Shown here: piece after piece, positions 22,339 to 25,113 of the stretch | Numbering within the stretch: position 1 is the first letter of the stretch | Layout: every line of letters starts with the position of its first letter | IMG/VR virus record: IMGVR_UViG_3300008111_000125 | Span: 1 to 25,113 of that record | DNA: 25,113 bases | Strand: one strand, 5' to 3' | From: a virus | Notes under the pieces: generated by a model | Database searches by the model: none | Told to the model about the DNA's origin: nothing | The model's input: the letters and a program-made list of their open reading frames with translations, nothing else | Program-made: the position numbers and the translations under genes

Positions 22339-23750
22339 ATCAATGAAGTTAAAACCGTAAGTCCGTTTTTGGTTGGGTCTCTCAAATCTTTGAACATTTG
22401 TTCTGTACCGTATATGAACTTTTCGGTATCTTCTCTTACCCCTTTAGTTGTTCCAGATTTTTTTGCATCTGATAACGCTCCTCCAATTTTGTCTGTAATA
22501 TCTCGGAATCCCTCTAAGTTGTTCAATACAGGTGCGGCGGTCGATACCCCTCCCACAATTTTGTTTCGAATTGCAGATACATCTGCCTCCATCAACTCAG
22601 TCAAGTTCATCTGACTTCTAGCAAGTTCTTCTAAAGTCTGGGGTCCTTCTTTTTGTTCTTTGATTAATTTATCAAATTCGGTTTGAGTAATCTCCGATAG
22701 TTTTCTGGTCTGCATTTGACCTTTATCATCTTTGATTTGGACTTCATACTCCCCACCTTCACCCATCTTAGCAATGTTCGCTAAGAATTGTTTGTCTTCT
22801 TCACTACCAACTTTAAGTCCTGCAGAACTAATCGCAGAAAGACGTTTGTCCAATTCTGCTGCAGCTAATCCCATCTTGCTCAACTCTTTAGCACTTACAC
22901 CTGTTTGGGCTTCCATTTCTTTCAATATCATTACACCTTGTGGGTTAATTTTGAAAGATTTTGTTTTTTCATCAAAATAAGTGAATTGTTTTGAAACTTG
23001 GGCTAAACTGTCTTGAAGACCTGAAGGGTCATTAATTGATTGATTCATCAATTGGAATGGGTCAACCAGGTTTCCTGCAGATACTCCAAGTCTTTGGAAT
23101 GCAGATGCAACCTCGATTGCATTTTCAGGGGACATAACTTTGTCCGCTAGACGGAAAGTTTCATTCATGTCGAATCTCAACATCGACGCTTGTGCCGCCA
23201 TTTTTGTAAGACCTTGTACACCTCCTTCAAACTGATAACGATTAAGTTGGTCCATATTGGTCCTCATCGTCTTCACTACCTCGGCAGAATTTCCACCAAT
23301 ACTTTGAACATATTTAATTGATTTTTCCAATTCTGGACCGATATGACTTACACTCATACCGACATCTAAAAATGCGTTCGTTAGAACTTCCGCATCTTCT
23401 TTCAATAGTTTGGTAGCTGCAACAAGTTTTGTAACATCTTCTGTGTTTGCAACAACATTTCTTCTCGACGCCTTGGCAACATCAGAAATTGTATTTTCAA
23501 CATCTTGTAAAGAACCTCCTATTCTATTGACGCTTGGTACTGCGTCAGCAAGGGCTTGTTGTAGTTCTACGACCCTCTGTCTTCCTTGAAGAAATGTTTT
23601 GTTGACTACGGTAGCACTACTAGTTAGTCTTGTGATTGCATCGGCAAAATCACGTACGCCTATCTTGAGCATTTTTTCAAGATTCTTACCAAAACTACCT
23701 ATATCATCACTACTTGGTGGTGTACCGTAATTTAAATTATCAGGTGCCAT
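22308..23750 (-). CDS. 29: Tail tape measure protein, zero-frame part (480 residues)
   Basis: This long, almost wholly helical protein (heptad-like from residue ~20, 'ITRLTSSATVVNKTFLQGRQRVVELQQALADAV') has a central 'MSPENAIEVASAFQRLGVSAGNLVDPFQLMNQSINDPSGLQDSL' segment that I recognise as characteristic of tape measure proteins in T4-like phages of marine bacteria. It sets tail length inside the tube and is ejected with DNA. It lies just after the tail tube and assembly genes, where T4 gene 29 and most tape measures lie. The last 18 residues ('GLTVLTSLIWFREPQEDF') look unlike a natural end, while the -1 frame carries a good one; joined at AAAAAC (22370-22365) the product would be 589 residues, against 590 for T4 gp29. 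The start is ATG with the shared leader element 12 bases before it. Confidence 0.85.
   Translation of the reverse strand: MAPDNLNYGTPPSSDDIGSFGKNLEKMLKIGVRDFADAITRLTSSATVVNKTFLQGRQRVVELQQALADAVPSVNRIGGSLQDVENTISDVAKASRRNVVANTEDVTKLVAATKLLKEDAEVLTNAFLDVGMSVSHIGPELEKSIKYVQSIGGNSAEVVKTMRTNMDQLNRYQFEGGVQGLTKMAAQASMLRFDMNETFRLADKVMSPENAIEVASAFQRLGVSAGNLVDPFQLMNQSINDPSGLQDSLAQVSKQFTYFDEKTKSFKINPQGVMILKEMEAQTGVSAKELSKMGLAAAELDKRLSAISSAGLKVGSEEDKQFLANIAKMGEGGEYEVQIKDDKGQMQTRKLSEITQTEFDKLIKEQKEGPQTLEELARSQMNLTELMEADVSAIRNKIVGGVSTAAPVLNNLEGFRDITDKIGGALSDAKKSGTTKGVREDTEKFIYGTEQMFKDLRDPTKNGLTVLTSLIWFREPQEDF
22365..22371 (-). promoter_or_regulatory. Candidate -1 frameshift site, C AAA AAC
   Basis: The zero-frame codons are ACC AAA AAC, so the heptamer C-AAA-AAC differs from the classical slippery sequence A-AAA-AAC only at its first base. 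Slipping back here continues R-T-Y-G-F-N-F-I-D into the 118-residue frame. It is the best slippery match in the ~80 to 130 bases where both frames are open. A run of five A is also where long-read sequencing tends to lose a base, so an error is possible. Confidence 0.4.
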
Positions 23751-23762
23751 ACATTCTTAATA

Positions 23763-23773
23763 TTATATAAATA
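23763..23773 (-). promoter_or_regulatory. Late-gene leader element TATTTATATAA (copy 3)
   Basis: This is the identical 11-base element, 12 bases before the ATG of the tape measure gene. It directly follows a hairpin terminator, which is what would be expected of a promoter restarting transcription. Confidence 0.45.
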
Positions 23774-23800
23774 CAAAAGGACTGATTTTTCAGTCCTTTC
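23771..23800 (-). terminator. Hairpin terminator before the tape measure gene
   Basis: A perfect 10-bp stem (23776-23785 with 23790-23799) closes a 4-base loop and is followed on the minus strand by TTGTATTT. The stop codon of the 59-residue gene lies inside its first arm. The T run is interrupted, so termination is probably partial. Confidence 0.75.
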
Positions 23801-23969
23801 TATTATCTTCAACCCATTTATCTAGAAGATATTTCCTAACAAATAGTGGCATTAACTCAAAATCCGTCCAACTAATACCTAAAAGTTTGTTCAAATAATA
23901 AAATTCATCTATTTGTCCTTTCCTATAATCAGAAGAAAGCACGAAAAAATTCGACCCCGAAACCAACAT
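23790..23969 (-). CDS. Small 59-residue protein between gp26-like gene and tape measure; possible tail-assembly-chaperone C-domain
   Basis: An ATG at 23969, directly after an in-frame TGA, opens a 59-residue frame that reads 'SSDYRKGQIDEFYYLNKLLG', then 'ISWTDFELMPLFVRKYLLDK', then W-V-E-D-N. The second half has the look of the C-terminal unit of phage tail assembly chaperones (aromatic helix, 'W..x.E/D..xxP', basic helix), which is encoded just before the tape measure in many phages, usually reached by a frameshift. Here it lies in the same frame as the gp26-like gene but three stop codons (TAG, TAA, TGA) lie between them, so simple read-through does not join them; the -1 frame across the gap is open for 23 codons ('IAPSGEKLTVNVGFGVEFFR') and then stops. 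Its stop codon is embedded in the following terminator. Existence is likely; function is inferred from position and weak pattern. Confidence 0.6.
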   Translation of the reverse strand: MLVSGSNFFVLSSDYRKGQIDEFYYLNKLLGISWTDFELMPLFVRKYLLDKWVEDNRKD

Positions 23970-23996
23970 TCACTGTTAGTTTTTCTCCTGACGGGG

Positions 23997-24593
23997 CTAT
24001 TGTTCAACAAATTTAGCAATTTCTCCTTTATCAGGGTTTCCGTTTACCTCTACAATTTCTTTGTTGAGTCTCCATGTTACCCTTGGTGCGGTTCTTCCTG
24101 CAGGATATGAATCAATCATTTTTTGGATTTCATTAATCTCACCATAAGTCATAGGTTTCAATTTGATAACCGCTTCAGACTTTGGAAGTTTTACTGTAAA
24201 TGTCCCGTCTTCTGATGGTGCAACTCCTTTTATAATTGAAAGTTGGTCCAACAGAACCGTCGTTTTAAAAGATTTTCTCGTTTGTGGGTCTGTTAAATTT
24301 AATTCAACTTCTGGTCCAAAACCTGTATTTCTTAAAAACACAAGAATAGCCTCCACATCACCTTCTAACATATCATCTATTTTCATGTCTGGTTCGTATA
24401 ACTTATTTCTCAATAAGGTATATGTTAGGTCGTTTCCCCCACCCATTAAAATATTTTCATCAGCGGCAGTAAGATATCCCACCTTAACCGCTTTCTTTTT
24501 ATTTTTGTAAAATAATCCTTCTGAAGGAAGTTGTACTATGTCGTGTGGTAACGTTAAATTTTGTTGACCATACTGTCTTGATTGTTCGTCCAT
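23997..24593 (-). CDS. 26: Baseplate hub/tail assembly protein, gp26-like (T4 base plate family)
   Basis: This 198-residue protein (T4 gp26: 208) begins with a polar stretch followed by 'IVQLPSEGLFYKNKKKAVKVGYLTAADENILMG', the 'LPS.G..Y' plus 'LTAADE..L' opening that I associate with the T4 base plate family (gp26/gp51 group), and continues with 'NKLYEPDMKIDDMLEGDVEAILVFLRNTGFG'. It is soluble and has no cysteine. In T4 gp26 acts in hub assembly rather than being abundant in the particle. Position between the tail tube and the tape measure is also that of the lambda G-type tail assembly chaperone. Its ATG lies only 2 bases after the T8 run of a terminator, so it depends on read-through or on a promoter not visible to me. 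Confidence 0.78.
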   Translation of the reverse strand: MDEQSRQYGQQNLTLPHDIVQLPSEGLFYKNKKKAVKVGYLTAADENILMGGGNDLTYTLLRNKLYEPDMKIDDMLEGDVEAILVFLRNTGFGPEVELNLTDPQTRKSFKTTVLLDQLSIIKGVAPSEDGTFTVKLPKSEAVIKLKPMTYGEINEIQKMIDSYPAGRTAPRVTWRLNKEIVEVNGNPDKGEIAKFVEQ

Positions 24594-24595
24594 AT

Positions 24596-24632
24596 AAAAA
24601 AAATAACCGTAAAGTTTATGTCTTTACGGTTA
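24596..24632 (-). terminator. Strong hairpin terminator after the tail tube gene
   Basis: An 11-bp perfect stem (24604-24614 with 24622-24632), 7-base loop, is followed on the minus strand by eight consecutive T. This is a textbook intrinsic terminator. It ends 2 bases before the ATG of the gp26-like gene, so it would limit expression of hub genes relative to the abundant tube protein. Confidence 0.9.
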
Positions 24633-24665
24633 AATATAAAAGGTTTTAATTTTTTGTATATAGTA

Positions 24666-25113
24666 TTAGTACACTAACACACATCTATCCATTCTCAAAC
24701 TACAAGTAATATCTGCAAGTGCGTCTGTAGCGTAACTCAATGAACCAAAGTTAACGTCTGTTAAGAATGTTCCATAAAGAATCCACTTTTCTACAACCAC
24801 ACCTGTTGGGTCAAGCATTTCGAGGTCGATATCTTTTTTATAACCCGCAGCATATCCCATACGTCCTGTTACAGATTCAGCGTGTAGACGAACCCATTCC
24901 ATTAGAGCTTGAGCTGCTGATGGACCGATTGGGTCTCTAAATTTCACAGAGATTGGGTCCCAATTGAATCTACCCGCAACGAAAGTTGATGTATTCAAGA
25001 ACTGAATTTCAGTTGCTGCGATTTTGATAGAAGGTCTTGCCGCGGTCTCTACAAACCACTCATTAATCCCCAAACTTGAAGGAAACCTTAAGATGAATCG
25101 ATTCTGACGTTTC
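24666..25113 (-). CDS. 19: Tail tube protein, gp19-like (5' end outside window)
   Basis: The frame is open to the window edge; the apparent TTG start at 25073 is internal because the upstream codons read K-R-Q-N-R-F-I-L-R-F-P-S-S, the conserved N-terminal strand of contractile-phage tube proteins, running into 'LGINEWFVETAARPSI'. Then follow 'IQFLNTSTFVAGRFNWDPISVKFRD' and 'YKKDIDLEMLDPTGVVVEKWILYGTFLTDVNFG', the beta strands of the tube barrel. About 148 residues are visible against 163 in T4 gp19, so only some 10-20 residues are missing. Six-subunit rings of it stack to form the inner tail tube through which DNA passes. It is followed by a strong terminator, as expected for one of the most abundant tail proteins. 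Confidence 0.9.
   Translation of the reverse strand, partial: KRQNRFILRFPSSLGINEWFVETAARPSIKIAATEIQFLNTSTFVAGRFNWDPISVKFRDPIGPSAAQALMEWVRLHAESVTGRMGYAAGYKKDIDLEMLDPTGVVVEKWILYGTFLTDVNFGSLSYATDALADITCSLRMDRCVLVY

Noticed and set aside
22480-22490. A-AAA-AAA run in the tape measure gene as the frameshift site
   Set aside because: A -1 shift there meets a TAA within a few codons, so it cannot reach the 118-residue frame; only sites downstream of about 22440 can.
1-25113. CRISPR arrays, insertion sequences, integrase or attachment sites
   Set aside because: No regularly spaced direct repeats, transposase-like frames or integrase motifs were seen; the window is a compact lytic-type phage gene block.

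Overview
The window is one strand of an AT-rich, T4-related contractile-tailed bacteriophage genome. Every supported gene reads on the minus strand, so the biological order runs from base 25113 to base 1. Three things point to a Bacteroidetes host: there are no Shine-Dalgarno sequences at the starts but A/T-rich leaders instead; a small Cys-rich protein of the DUF5522 type, known to me mainly from Bacteroidetes, follows the reductase gene; and the gp32-like protein ends in the SSB-style tip used by that phylum. The phage type is well supported, the host is an inference.

Structural (late) module, 25113 to 7872: tail tube protein (gp19-like, cut by the window edge), a strong hairpin terminator, a gp26-like baseplate/tail-assembly protein, a short 59-residue gene, another terminator, and the tape measure protein. 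The tape measure appears split over two reading frames (480 + 118 residues, 589 residues if joined by a -1 shift). Two giant baseplate genes follow. The first (1696 residues) has a tube-cap-like region and an OmpA-like domain. The second (2573 residues) has hub-like regions and an IPT/TIG domain. A 107-residue gp53/LysM-like wedge protein sits between them, with overlapping junctions on both sides. The module closes with a 74-residue unknown protein and a proline-rich coiled-coil protein.

Replication module, 7871 to 1: a terminator, then an almost perfect sigma70-type promoter, mark the boundary. gp32 (single-strand DNA-binding protein) sits alone between two terminators. UvsX recombinase, an Rnh-type 5' nuclease, a 2-oxoglutarate/Fe(II) oxygenase, an unknown 149-residue protein and the gp41-type DnaB-family helicase follow in tight succession. 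After a 134-base gap come a B12-dependent class II ribonucleotide reductase, the DUF5522-like protein, and the first five codons of another gene. Together these supply deoxynucleotides, unwind and coat DNA, recombine it and remove RNA primers.

The main points for a second look are the frame-split tape measure, a host-SSB-like tail on gp32 combined with loss of its zinc ligands, an OmpA-like domain inside a baseplate giant, an 11-base element shared by three late-gene leaders, and terminators placed directly before start codons of low-copy tail genes. No tRNA, CRISPR, insertion sequence or integrase was seen.
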